Positions 1-12,119 of a stretch of DNA of 64,000 bases are shown in pieces. The position numbers were made by a program, and so were the translations under genes. How positions within the stretch are numbered: the first letter of the stretch is position 1; the number at the start of each line of letters is the position of its first letter. This DNA comes from Moniliella sp. 'wahieum'. Lineage: Eukaryota > Basidiomycota > Moniliellomycetes > Moniliellales > Moniliellaceae. A model generated the notes under the pieces. The model saw nothing but the letters and a program-made list of their open reading frames with translations, ran no database searches and had not been told where the DNA came from. The stretch spans positions 1-64,000 of the forward strand of contig RSEE01000022.1 of NCBI GenBank assembly GCA_003971905.1, given 5' to 3'.

Positions 1-592
1 ACTGGCCTACACCCCCGCTGTCCAGGATGACACCTGAACGAGCCGAGCGCTTGTGGTTGGTGTATTTGTGCGACCGCCAGATGCTTGTAGAAGTCTTAGA
101 AGTAAAAGTAGTAGGGGTTGCGCCCGAAGCGTTTGGGGCAAAAGTAAAAAGCACCAGTTATAGGTGTAGTGAAAGAAAATTGGAAACTTGGAGTAAATGC
201 GGTCCAAGGTCGTTTGGCATCAAAATTGGATGCGTTGGTATTGTGTGGTTCCGCATGCCTGGTGCCAGTGGGGTCCATTGGGCATGGGAAATGAACGGGC
301 GCTATGCGTCAACCGTCTTGATCTGTTTGGGTTCTGTGTTGTTGAAAAAGAGGAGTGGAAGATTGGGTGACCACCCCCCCCATCCTTTCCCAGGTCCCCA
401 GGTGCCCGGATGAATTGGCAATCCGGGCGTGTAGCCGTGGGTGGGCACTTGATGAGCAGCCACCCCCGCTTTTGCGATTCGCCTGCGCCGTTTTGTCGTT
501 GGAGGAATTCGTCTCGTTGACGATACCCGACACGTTTTGTTCCGTCGTGTGTTGTCCCTAAAAATCATTGCCCCATCTGTGGGGGACGAGTG

Positions 593-670
593 TGCCGATT
601 GTGGCGGTAGTATGCGATTGTGGCGGTAGTATGCCGATTGTGGCGGTAAGGTGCCGATTGTGGCGGTGGG
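593..670. repeat. ~20-bp tandem repeat, four copies
   Basis: Four head-to-tail copies of a unit close to GCCGATTGTGGCGGTAGTAT, with small differences between copies. The array lies in DNA with no recognisable gene and looks like a minisatellite. Confidence 0.85.
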
Positions 671-1240
671 TTGTTGGGCGGGAGGACGGGTGTCTTGTGG
701 GCTTGGCGGCTTAGCTTGGGCTTGTAGGCTTGGGGGTGGCTTGCTTGAAGAGCGCTCCCCTTCCGGGGGATCAGATTGTAACTCTGTTGGCCTAGGGAGC
801 CGGACGGGCAGAAGGATGAGGAGAAGGTGATGGATTGGAGCCAGAGTTGGGTCTGGGTACAGAGGCATCTATATAGGAGGCTGGATAGGCACAGGGACAG
901 TGAGTCACACAGGAGAGAGTGCAGGGCACAGGGACAGTGACACGCAGGGACGTCAGCGTGGAAGCCGATGGAACCGAGGCGAACCTGGTCTACCGACTGG
1001 GAGCCAAGGATCACAGTCAACAGGAAGAAAGGATACGGATACCGCCGAACGCGCAACGATGAGAACAAGAGGGAACTTGTGAGTGGACGGATACTATGGA
1101 CAACGTCTGCAATGGCTGTGCTGTACCCACCTCCACATCCTCTCGGCCCGGTCTCCGCCCGGCTGCAGGCTGTTCCTGCTGCGTAAAAAAAATACCGGCG
1201 ACGGCGATGATCGTGACGCGTGATGAGGTCGATCGATGAG

Positions 1241-1274
1241 GCATCATGCATCATGCATCATGCATCATGCATCA
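1241..1274. repeat. (ATGCATC)n heptamer repeat
   Basis: About five copies of a 7-bp unit containing the palindrome ATGCAT. They directly follow two GATCGATC-like words. Similar words recur at other intergenic sites in the window. Confidence 0.8.
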
Positions 1275-1524
1275 GGCAGCACGTGGAAAGCAATTAGCCC
1301 CGCAGTCACGTGCCAACCATGCAGTTAAATGAGAACGACGGCAAGAATAGCCAGAAGGAAAGGAGGGCAACAAAACCCGGCGACGAGCGAACAGAGGCAG
1401 AGTTACAAGCGAGGCGGGGGACGGGCAGCGGCCACACCATCTCCCAACCAAGTCCTCTCGCAGCCGAGAGGCGTTGCAGGAGGGAGTGTTTAAGTTAGGC
1501 CGGTTTGGCTGAGCAGACACCCAA

Positions 1525-1928
1525 ACCGCGGTGGTCTAACGGCGATGATGCATCTCTTCTACGTTCTCCATCCGCATGATGGCCCAAGCGAGGAACGCAA
1601 GCAGTGGTGACCTGTTAAGCCGCCCAAACACACCCACCTGGTCACAGGTTCGTTCCCCCACGAGCGCAAGCTTCATTTGCAAGCTGCTTAGGGGAGGGTG
1701 GAGTATAAGGGGGGTGCACACAGAAAAAGTATCACAAAACACAGGCCGCAAAGGGGGGGGCACTCCGTCCGATATCGATTGATATATGCCGAGATGCTTG
1801 AGTCCTGCCACAGGCTATGAGGCAAGCAGGTCTGGCGGCCTCCTTGACTCTGCTTTGTGCTGGCTTGCGTCCATCTCCGGAGAGAAACAGACAAGATTGA
1901 GATCCGGGTTCGACTCCCGGCCGCGGTA
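1525..1928 (+). tRNA. tRNA-Arg(UCU) with 331-nt intron
   Basis: The 5' half (1525-1561, 37 nt) reads ACCGCGG, a D arm with the A-box-like TGGTCTAACGG, stem CATCT and loop CTTCTA, which places anticodon TCT at 1558-1560 (positions 34-36) and A at position 37. The 3' half (1893-1928, 36 nt) supplies stem AGATT, a five-base variable loop, T arm CCGGG-TTCGACT-CCCGG with a perfect B box, acceptor strand CCGCGGT and discriminator A. The acceptor stem pairs 7/7 and the anticodon stem 4/5. The halves sum to 73 nt, and the interruption is exactly at the canonical 37/38 intron site (intron 1562-1892). The intron holds no TTTT, and a T6 run follows the gene. Such a long tRNA intron is very unusual. The alternative is a tRNA gene disrupted by an insertion that happens to sit at 37/38. 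Confidence 0.8.
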
Positions 1929-1931
1929 GAC

Positions 1932-1937
1932 TTTTTT
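1932..1937 (+). terminator. Pol III terminator of tRNA-Arg
   Basis: A run of six T starts four bases after the discriminator base of the split tRNA-Arg. It is the first TTTT downstream of the tRNA start, so a Pol III transcript would cover both halves and the intron. Confidence 0.8.
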
Positions 1938-3348
1938 CTTGTCCACGGAGAGATATGAGGAGAGGGCTCGGCGCATACCCATGACATGCTACCACTTTCA
2001 CTAGGCATTCGGTATAATACCCAATGCAGTATAGATAGATTCTTGTATGCGCGACCAAGTTGGCATGGCGACGGGATATATTGCCGCAACTTCAAAAGCC
2101 TACCAACACAAACAATGGTATGCGTAAGCCGTGCACAGAGGCTCCACCGCAAATGGCTGAAGCCGGTGGTGTCCCTTCCTTGGTGTGTCCCCGTCCTCTG
2201 TACCCAACGTCATATCGATCTGGATTCTGGAAAGCTATGTGACGATAGGAAACGCACAGGGTACGGGGCAGCACGATAACTAGACTTGCTCATCAGGAGC
2301 CCCCAGCAAGCGCTTATGGGTAAGGCACCGAGGCGGGCAGATGTAATTGAATGCGCCGCTATGTTCAACCTCATACGATCTTCTGGCTCGCATGAGATTC
2401 TTGAGCAGCTCCTTCCGACGCTCCTCCGGCAGTGGCCAGCAACGCGGCCTTATCCTCTCAGAATTTCCGGGCGTGTGGAGGCGCTCAAGATGCAAAAACG
2501 TCATATGACCGAAGACGTCTCGGTCGGCCTGGTACCCGCGCGGGACGCAAAAACGAGTACCGTGGACATCCGTACCCCGCTTCGCTCAAGGGATAGACTT
2601 GGTGAGCAGGCCAAATGATGGACGTTGCTATTCTAGGATTCACATCCCTCCGAAGATCCCTCCGAGTCCGACTGAATTCCTCCCGCAAGGGAAGGCATCA
2701 GTCTCGGCCCAGACATCTTCCAGGGTGCCTTCGAACTGCATGAAGCGGTGCAGGTGGCGCATCTTGGTCTGGGAACCGTAGTAGTACAATAGCAACCCCC
2801 TCTGGGTACTACTTTCCGCGCCAACGTGGGCATCTCTTGCCCCTGTCCCTGCAATTGGTGCGAGACCCGTATCCTGCGGCTGTCCCCGTTCCCTATACAG
2901 GTACCCAGAACCTGGGCACCCTCTCCGTGAATCCAGCCTCAGTACCAGTGGCGGGCCCTCTGGAGGATGCACTTTCATGGATTGAAGGAACAACCAGAAG
3001 TGCCGTCAGGCTTCCTTCTCCGTCTCAGCCAGCGAGTGTAAGTGGCGAGGCCACCCCATTTCCAACCACAAGGAGAAGATCAGCGCACAGCAAGCAACTG
3101 GGGAACTCAGGCAGGTAGGCGTCTCAAGGGGTCCCGCGAGCGGAGTTCTTCCATGGCGATCGGATGAGGACAGAGGCCGGTCCCTGTGATTCCCGGACAG
3201 GCACGGGTGCGACGTGCGGCTGCAGTGGTGGTGGTCGCGGGGGTCGGGCCAGGAGTGCGCGAGTGCGCTTGAGTAATTGGCGATGAGGGAACGAGTGATC
3301 GATCGATGATCCCTGGGAGTGGACGAGGGCCCCCACAGAAGAAATTGA
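1938..3348. other. gene-free stretch between tRNA-Arg and the RNB gene
   Basis: Only short unconvincing frames on both strands and no recognisable domain. The last few hundred bases are GC-rich and may contain the promoter and leader of the downstream exoribonuclease gene. Confidence 0.5.
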
Positions 3349-6300
3349 ATGTTTCAGCGTGTGTGCCCTGCTGTCTTTAATTTCTTCTTTTTTTCCGCCA
3401 CCCATTTAAATTTTCTTCCGCGTCGGGCACGCCTGCGTGCCTGGTGCCCGCTGGGCCTGGGAAGCACCGCCATCTTCGCCTCTTGGCCTGCACCTGGACA
3501 TGCGAGCCCGCTAACCGCTGCGTCGCACCCGCTCCGCTTCCCGCGATGGGGTTCTGGTTGGGGTGGACACGTGGGGCCGCAAGCCCACTTTGTCCACCTC
3601 GTCCGTCTGCCGCACCCCCCCGAGGAACGGGCAATGGGAGTCGGACCGGGAGAGGCGCACCTACCCGAGGAGGGGCAGTGGGAGTCGGACAGGCAGAGAG
3701 GCTCCGCGTCGACTTCGTTCCCTCGGCCCAGGTTCATCCGTGGGGCTCGGACCCACGAACCGCACGATGCTGACGGTCCGACGATGTCGTTTGGAGAGGG
3801 TATGGAGCTTGGGCAGTCGCGGAAAGTGGTGGATGGGGGCCTGCCCGGGGACCGGAACCGGCGACAGACGAGGGACAGCGACAAGATGCAAGCTGTGGTG
3901 AAGAAGATGCATTCCGAGTGGGCCGAGCAGAACCGGGAGTTCCAAGCGTCGTGGGACATGATCGCCGAGAAGATTGATGTGGACGTGGGTCCGGACCTGC
4001 ATGCGACGCAGACGACGTTGAAGGAGAACGTGTTTCGGTCAGGAGACTTTGTCCAAGTACGAGAGTAGGTCCAGTTTCTTCGTGTTTTGGGAGGGCGATG
4101 TGGGTGTGCTGCCTTGGTGGTGCGCATCAGAGAGATCAGAGAGGCTGACCGGTACCTGCAGACGCACGGGCACGTTTATGATTGGGGCGGTGGTACCCCC
4201 GCCTCCCGACGCAGCGAGTTCGATGGACGCGATTTACGTGTTGGGTGTGTCGGGAACGATCCATATGCAAAAAGGGAAGACGTATTGATGCATTTCCCCG
4301 CGATGCTGGACCCCCTTACATGTGCCCGAGCCAGGCCGCTGAGCTACTACATGTACGCGGGGCGAGGCGATGTTTGAGTCGTCTGGAATGGGTGCGGGGA
4401 CGATGGTTCAAGAAGGGACGGAGCCCATGGACCCGGCCCGCTTCCGTGCGCGTGCGGGACTCATCACGGTTCTCCGCATTTTCCGTCAACGCTGCACCAA
4501 GGCACGCTGTTCTGCACGAAGCCTTTCTTCAGCACTATGGCGCACGCCAAGTCTTGGCCAAGGACAACCAAGATGTGAAGGAAACCATGGCGGAGCGCAA
4601 GTGACGGTACATGAAGCGGCAAGGAAGTTGCTCTGCCATCTCGGCCATCCTCCTGACGCGGAAGTATCGCGTTCGCTTTATGTCGCTACCCACCCAGCTC
4701 TTCTTCCACGAACCCGAGACGTATGTGATTGACGATTACTCCTTCCGCACCTCCCAAACCTACACTGCTCGCAGCTGGCAGGAAACTGCGGTGATTCAGC
4801 AAGTGATGGAGTGGACCCGCGGGATCGAGGGAGAGACAACGAGTGCAGTCGGGTCCCAATCATCCAAGCGTTTGTCGACCGCGTCAAGCAGGTCCAAACT
4901 TGGCAAGCCGAACAAGGACGAGATTGATGCAGCGACGGCGGCACTCAAGTTGGGCGAGATGAAGCGATTCGAATTCCTGGGGTAACCTGGACGCCAGAAG
5001 ACCAAATCATCTTCCGCTTCCTCAAGTTGGTGCTCTTGCAGGGTCGTTATTTGCAACGTGACTTTATCACTGGGCCCGCCATGGTCATTCTCAAGCGAAT
5101 CACGGGCCCATGCCCATGTCGCCGTTACCGCTGGCTACCCCAGCCCAGCCGCGCGCGACAACCCACGATTATCCCGATGTGTCCAAGGCGCTGACGCATG
5201 CCAACCCGACATTTGTCAGTATGTTGGTCCGCCAGCTGTTGGAGCAGATGGGGGTGCTGGCGCCGTGGCAATCCCTTCTTTCGGAACTGCACACGTTCCC
5301 TTCTGCAGAGGAGGTGGTGAAAGAGGCGCGTGCCGAGCTAAACCAAGGCCGCGACGCGAGCAAGCCGGCGCAACAGTTCTTTGAGCCGCTGGACGTGGGC
5401 GTCCCGCGCACACGTTTCTCCCACCCAGTCTACGTGATTGACGATGCGGATGCGCGCGAGTTGGACGACGGAGTTTCGCTGGTGCCGATCGAAGGGTCGG
5501 ATGACATTTGGCTTCACGTTCACATTGCCGATCCCACAGCGTACTTTTCATCGACCAGTGCACTTGCCAAGGCGGCCTCCCATCAATTCTCCACGCTCTA
5601 CTACCCCGAAAAAACCTATCCCCTTTTGCCCGACGAACTGTTCAAGAGTCCGCCGGTCTGGCGGCGAGTGGAACGGAAGCCCAGCGTGCAATGACCTTCT
5701 CGGTGCGCCTCACGCCCGAGGGCAAGTCAGTGGCGTACGATGTGTCGTTGTCGTTGTTGGAAGATGTACGGACGCGGAGGTATGATGAGGTGGATGCCTT
5801 TCTGTCGCTTCCCTTGGCGGCAGTGGAGCCATCCCAGAAGGCAGAGTGGCAAGCGCTCACCCGATTGCGAACGTACCTGTTTGAGGTACAAAAGCGGCGA
5901 TGGAAGAACCATGGACAGTTGCCTCCACCTTTTTCAGGCCCGGTGGTGAATACCCCTTCGTTGCTCGAGCCACCACCTGCTTTAGCGCCTGCTGTCTTCC
6001 TCGGTGGGCCCGATGTGCAGATGAAGGAGCAAGATACGGTGGCACTAAGCAAGGGAGGAGGCACTGGGGCTCCTTGGAGCCCGAGACAGCGGACGAGTAC
6101 AGTATCCGGGCCGTGGTGGCAGAGGCTATGATTCTTGCCGGACGAGTTGCCGGAAAGTGGGCGGTGGATAAGAAGGTGGCGCTGCCCTACATTGGGCTGG
6201 AGCCGCCCGAGAAGAAACGGTTGGAGAAGCGATGAAAGCGTATCCGTCTCGGTTTGGAGCGATGACACGACGTGTGTTCCTCAAGCTCAACTCGCTCTCC

Positions 6301-7009
6301 ACCTACACTGCCCCGCACCCTGTCGTGCACGTTGCGATGGGCTTCGCGCCGCTCCCGTACTATCCCCCTGGGGAGCCCGAGGCTCTGGATGGATCGGGTA
6401 TGTGCGGGTGACCAGTCCCATGCGACGGTATGGGACATGGTAGCCCATTGGCAGATCCGCCACGTCCTGGAAGGCAGGCAGGGCCCGACACCTTGGTCGT
6501 ACGCTTCCATGACAGAGCTTTGCCCGTTGCTCGACCAGGGCGCACGGCAAATCAAGACGCTTTCCAAAGCCGGACTGTCGTTCTGGAGTGCTTACCTTTT
6601 GCAGGGCGTGCTCAAGCGGCAGGCAGCCAATCCGCTCTTGGATCCCACCAGCGACCGGGCCAAGGCCGAAGAGCAACTGCTAGCCCCGCGGCCAGCTTGG
6701 GTCATCAGCGAATACGTCCGTATCGATCCCGACATTTTCGCCAATACCCGTGTGAATGTCCGTGGGCTGGGGGTGGCGGCCGAGACACGGTTGCCGATTG
6801 ACTTGATGAGCACTGGAGACGATGCACCCGGCAGGCAACTTAGTCAGGACCTCATGGCCGGACGGCACAGCATTACTGAAATTGTGCAGCGCTACCCTCA
6901 CATACCCAACATTGGGCTTGGTTTTGCCGTCAACGTCCAGCTTGTCGCGGCTTTCTGCATTGGACCGACCAACACCTTTTTCGCCGATCTGTTGCCGGTG
7001 GAAAAGTAG
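3349..7009 (+). CDS. mitochondrial RNB-family 3'-5' exoribonuclease (Dss1/Cyt-4 type)
   Basis: The product resembles the mitochondrial degradosome exonuclease Dss1/Cyt-4. The start at 3349 gives a basic, Phe-rich leader suited to a mitochondrial presequence. The first 240 codons run open to about 4066 and contain KMHSEWAEQNREF and SGDFVQVRE, the usual pre-RNB segment. The catalytic block at about 5400-5560 has HPVYVIDDADARELDDGVS, with the Asp cluster that binds Mg2+ in RNB nucleases. The domain end at about 6395-6460 has YVRVTSPMRRYG, the family's conserved SPxRRY motif. The last block runs open from 6272 to the stop at 7009. About 3.66 kb agrees with the roughly 970-1200 residues usual for Dss1. 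The frame changes several times, from short introns and apparent single-base losses, so exon borders are not fixed. Confidence 0.85.
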
Positions 7010-7301
7010 AAGCAAAAATTCACTCCTTGTTGGCTGGTACTATGGGGTTGCTATCGTAGCTATGGACATAGAGGTCCGCAGAAGCGTGCTAATGAAGGGC
7101 GGTGGAAGTGGTAAAATACAAGATGAAGGGGGGGCTGGATACCGAACAGAAGAGCAAGACGAAGCACAAGACGAGTGTGGCGAAGATCCCGAGCACGGGG
7201 TCGCGTGTCGTTTGGACGCGTAGAAAGAAAACAGGAAGACTTTAGTAGGAGAAAGTGTGAAGGGGTTAACGAATAGAGATGGTGTGGTCGATTGCAAGAT
7301 G

Positions 7302-8329
7302 TTACCACGCTGGAGCGTCCCATCGGTACGAAGCTGGATGAACATGGCCCATCCTCTTCGAGGGCTCGTAGTGAGCATAAGGATGCGGGGGGCTGGCGTA
7401 GCCCACCGCGTTCCAACCCGTGTACTCACGGTCGGGAACGGCATAAATGGGCGGTTGGTTTGCCCCCACCACCGCCCGAGCGTGGAAGGGTGCTTCATGG
7501 TAGCCTCCTCCGGGGGAGCAGTAATTGGGAGCATAGTGAAATGGCGCAGGGGGATGCGATGAAGACAGAGGAGGCTGCGGCAATTGCGACGGATACGGGG
7601 AGGGAGCGTGTGTGTGCGTGTATGGGCGGGAGTGCCACGGAGGAGGGTACGGCTGCAAGGGCCCAGGGTATGCATCACGATCTAGGGCATGGGCGGCATC
7701 GAACGATCGACCACCGTTGTCCCACTGTTCCCGTTGACTCCGGATCGGGGGCAGGGGGTCCAGGGCAGGCAGCTCAGGGAGGGCAGAGGTGGGCGTCGGA
7801 AGGGCTGGCTCGACGGGCGATTCGGAAACATCGGCCATGAGCGGCGGAGGGGGCTGGCACTGGGACTGGCACTGGGGTCGCCACAGGCATTGACACCGCT
7901 AGGTGGTGCGAGAGGCACAGAAGAACGGGAAAGGGGCGCGAAAGACGGATGAGGACTGAGTTCGGCAGTAGCAATCGCCGCCAAGAGGTCCACCGAGCCA
8001 TGGAGGGAGCGACGGCTGGCGGGCCGTGGGGCGAGCGATGGACGGGAGGGAGCGACGGTGAGATCGCTGCGCCGGGGGTGCTGAGCCGACGGTCCCGGGT
8101 AACCACACTTGCGCGGCGGCGGGGACGGTCTTGGGCTTGGGCTTGCACTTGGGCTTGGGAGCGCGGTCGGCGTTGGTGGTGCTGTTGAGGGAGCGAGGCA
8201 AAGTAGTAGCCGGCGTGGGTGGTGATGGGCAGGCGGGAGCAGGTGTCGCGCACACAGGAGGTGCGGCGGAGGGCGTGCAGGAGCGGGCGCGGGCGCAAGC
8301 GGGGGGGGGCAAGGGGAGGAGGAGGCCAT
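7302..8329 (-). CDS. hypothetical Pro/Ser/Tyr-rich protein
   Basis: I do not recognise the family. From the candidate start at 8329 the minus strand codes for a Pro/Ala/Ser-rich segment, then a more distinctive stretch with SLHGSVDLLAAIATAELS near 7990-7940. After an apparent frame change it continues through MADVSESPVEPALPTPTS (7838) to a Pro/Tyr/His-rich tail that ends at 7302. The composition resembles disordered regions of fungal transcription regulators, but no DNA-binding domain is visible. The gene is convergent with the RNB exonuclease, with about 290 bp between stops. The start could lie further upstream, because an overlapping frame stays open to 8569. Confidence 0.35.
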
Positions 8330-8639
8330 GGCGGCGGGCAGGCGGCAGGAGAGACGGATGGGGTGGGGGCGAGGGTGCGGGCGAGAGCGAGGCGGTGGTG
8401 AGGGTGGAGCAGGCAAGGAGGAAGAACGGCGTCGGGAGTACTTGGCCTGCGGATGCAGTACAGCCGTCGACGATCCGGGGCGAACGCAGCGGCGGAGAGT
8501 GCGTGGGGCCAGTGTCGCGTGCTGTACTATCGTGCTCGGCCAGGGCAGGCCCACGCCAGCCCGCAGCACGCATGCGGCGATCCCTGTGGGGAGCCGCTAG
8601 CGCACTGCACCGCACTCCCGCACCACAGCCGCCAGCAGC

Positions 8640-8735
8640 GCTGAGGCTCACGCACCCCGTCACCGCTCGGCCTCGGTTCAGTGCGTCAGTATGCTCAGCG
8701 CTGAGGCTCAGCGCTGCTGCGTGCGGCTGAGGTCC
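8640..8735. repeat. cluster of GCTGAGGCTCAGC palindromic words
   Basis: Several overlapping copies of GCTGAGGCTCA and CTCAGCGCTGAG lie upstream of the 7.3-8.3 kb minus-strand gene. The same word family occurs at about 16270-16310, 20567-20660, 52674-52732 and 62087-62115. Confidence 0.6.
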
Positions 8736-11700
8736 GCACCAGTCACCCACCCGTTCAGGCGCAGGGCTCAGACACTCAGGGACATCCAGCGTGAGCACGG
8801 CGCACGCACAGCGCACAGCAGCAGTGTCTGGCCCGCTCGTCGGGCTGCAAGCTGCCCCAGGCGGCACCTGCTGCACCGCATGACACTGCATGACGCGGAC
8901 GCCGCCCTGCTCCGGCCACTCCACTCGCTCGCAGGGTGCCTGGAGCTCAAAAGTCACCGATGCCCGCCAGCTCATCGTTCGTCGGTCACCGGCACGCGCG
9001 CCGTGGAGCCAGTGTTCGGGCGCCACGCCTTCGGCCCGACGGCTGCCCCCCCGCCGGCGGGGTATTAAGCCGGTTAGACTGCATCGACCGGCACACTGCG
9101 GCCCCATGCGGGAGGGTGGCACGGGGCCAGGCAACGTGGCGTTCCCGCTTTGCGTTAAATGCATGCAAGGTTACACTATGGCGCACAGCAGATGAGAGGG
9201 TGCAGTGCGGCGAGGGCACAGCTCTTGTTGGTATATATCCTGCGTGGTTGCTTGGTACACGCTGTCTTCGGGACCCCTAAATATTCTCAAGCGAAGCGCA
9301 AGGCCCCTCCAAACGGGAAAGAGGATATAATGAGTGACCTACCCATACATCCGTGACGTGTATACACCAGAATAGTATGCTCCCTCACTCCAAGACCCTG
9401 CACTGTAACTGCCGGTGGCCTTCAGCATGGGGTTGTTTCCTTCTGTTTGCGATTTCGACGGATAGCCGACCTGCACAGATCCCTTCCGTACGAGCTACCC
9501 TTCTAGCTGCCCCACCGCTTCCTCTTCAACAAAGACAACGGATGAAACATCCGAAGAATTCGTCCCACGGTGACGTCGCCTCTGTCGTGTAATAATATGC
9601 GCATGACCCATCGTCACTCTGTGACAGCATAACCTGCACTTCCCGGTAAGCTCTTATATCACACCCATCCATTACGACTTCATTCCGTTAGGTGCGCCCC
9701 GGCGACACTTCCATGCTCACCACTTGATCCGTTGTTGGAATCGCCACCTGGGTCTACGCAAAGCAGTCAGCAGTTGATCTCTCGGTTCATGGCTGTTACG
9801 GGGCGCTCCGGTTATCTCCGGACGCTGAGCCCCGCATGTCGTAGACATCTCAGCCCAACATGCGTCAGTCCGGTTAGACTAGCGAGAGAGAGCCAGTCGA
9901 CACCTTATCCTTGCTGCGGATATCCTCCGCGGCCCGCCATGGCCGCATGGTCTTATCGGTACGATGCTTTGTGCCTATTGCGGCCAGTCTTGTCAGAACC
10001 CTTCCTGCTGCGCCCGACTGCGCAGCGTCAGCGCTTTGGGAAGCAAGGGCTGTGCATTAGTCTTCTTTACCTTTCTGGGAAGTGCCCCGCATTCTGTCTA
10101 TACCGTCATGAGGCACTTGAGGCCTGGTTCCTTCTGCTGTATATAAGCAGCCATGTCTAAGACTTGCTAGCTGTGGTCCTTGTCGACCATCCTGTCTATT
10201 ACCGTTGGTCTCCCCGACTACCAGTTCCTCTCTCGCCCTTCCACCTTCTACCACCCTTACGCTTACGAATTTACGACTTACGTCGAGTGCACTGCAAGCC
10301 GCGGTTACACACATCAGTAGCGCTTGCTCTTCTTTAGGACTCTGTCTGTTCCCGCCGGCTACAGCGTACCGAGTGTGGTAACGCGGCGAGGAACAGAGTA
10401 ATTCCGGAGCTCCTGGACCCCTTCAGCTGGTCTAACGACCTACGTACACGGCTCCTACCTCGGAGGGTCTGGACTGCGGCCTTTGCACGCAGGCAGCCAC
10501 CCAAACTAGAGGGTCTCTCCTAGCCTCTACACCTGCTCGGTTCAACCAGGATCTGGAGCAGGACCTAACGTACGAGCCACCGATTGATCTGTCCAAGGGT
10601 TTACACCCCTAAACTACAGGGGGGGTCCCACCTCGGGACCCCCCCCATGACAATGGCGGGGCTTGGGGTGGGCATCAACTATTAAGTGGTGGGCTATATA
10701 CCCAATTAACCGCTGACAAAAGTTGTCTGTGGGGTACAAGATTTCGGGAACCGCCAACCTGCTGAAACGGCTTTACAAACTCCTGTGTACTGCTGTATAG
10801 CGGGCCATCGTCGTTCCTTACATCGGCACAGTCGCGCCGAGTCCTGACTGGAGCAGACGCGCATGAAAAGCTCTCTCACATTGATGTTGGGCTCCGATAT
10901 CTTTTCTTTATCGTCAGTTGGGGTTTTTGACTTATTAACACACTTCAATCCAGCTCTTCTCGTCATCTCGGTTCCTCGCATGGAGCTCTCAGTGTGCACA
11001 GTCATCACATTACGCACGTAGTTTGCCACGGACTATGTTTCACGCCGTTCCCATCGGTTTTGTTACGGGTCACTGTGGGCTCGCCTAAACAACCCTCTCT
11101 CTCCGTGGAGCGTCAACGAAGTGTGCTTCCTTTTCTGTCCGGGCGGCCAAGATCGAATCCCTTCCGTATGGCTGAGGAGATCTGTATGTGAGCTTTGAGC
11201 GCCTACTGATTTTATTCTACTTCAAAACTACTTGACCTTTGGTCTGTACGAAAGTGAGCTCTAGGGTAAGCTGCCGATTTGGACATCCGTTTCCTGATCC
11301 GGGTGTCTCGTTTTCGTTGTGAGGTTCCCTATCATGCATTTTACTACGTTCTTGCTGAGAAAGGGCAGAGAACCTGCCCGTTACTTTGGGTGTTCTTTCG
11401 TGTTTTATTGTTCCACTGTTCCTGTTCCTAGGGATCATTTCCCTGCTTATTGTTCTGTGCTCTTTTCGAGAGCCATTCGTCGTTATTCCTGGCTATGTCT
11501 ACGTTTTAGGTTGCTCCCTACTGAAATTCCTGTCTGAGTATAGCCTATTCTCTGCCCCTCCCCTAGCGTGCCATTTTGTCTCTTCATCTTCTCACGAATC
11601 CGTCCTTGGCCATCAGACAACACCCCGTTACTCCCTGCAGTTCACAATCCCACCGACCTTCTCAGCGACCACCTCTCATCCTGGTCTCCCGGAACCCCTT

Positions 11701-12119
11701 CGTACGGGCATCCTTTGCCGTCGATCTTCCTCTCCAGATTTCACAGTCTCCACTGTACCTATCCCGCTGCGATTCTACAAGTGTTGAGTTGTGCTGTGAC
11801 AGGACCTGTCCGTCCCTGTTTTGTCTGCGCCAACCTTCTGGCCAACTTTCCACGGTTCTGTGTCTACACGTACGCTAATCTCGCTCGTTCTGGTGCATAC
11901 GCACCCTTGCCACGCGCGCCGACGCCCCAATTGAGAGGCATAACCTCATCTGTAGCTCCGTTCGGGTCCGCCAATAGCGTTCTCAAGCTAAATAAACCGC
12001 GGGCTCTCTTCCTCCAAGGGAAAGCACCCCTAAGCCGTGTGCGTTGAGCTCCAGTGACAGTTCCGCCTTATGTTAACTTGTAGGACGCGGGCAACTTCGG
12101 GGGGAAAGAAGGGAGAAAG
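8736..12119. other. long gene-free stretch
   Basis: Base composition drops toward 50-55% GC and no open frame has a recognisable domain. A TATATAAG box lies near 10139-10146 and a strong hairpin at 10619-10645. A decayed non-coding repeat is possible, but I see no paired terminal repeats, primer site or polymerase fragments that would name one. Confidence 0.45.
10619..10645. repeat. perfect 11-bp G/C hairpin
   Basis: GGGGGGGTCCC and its exact complement GGGACCCCCCC flank a 5-base loop (ACCTC). The stem is entirely G/C except for one A-T pair. It lies in gene-free DNA and its role is unknown. Confidence 0.8.

Larger units (their letters stand above)
1..1524. other. gene-free stretch at left edge
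   Basis: Open frames here are short, have no family resemblance and disagree between strands. The only structure seen is the 20-bp tandem repeat at 593-670 and the heptamer repeat at 1241-1274. Nothing else can be supported. Confidence 0.5.

Noticed and set aside
9340-12060. Possible retroelement remnant or solo terminal repeat
   Set aside because: A TATATAAG box and a hairpin are present, but no paired terminal repeats, primer site or polymerase-like frame can be shown.
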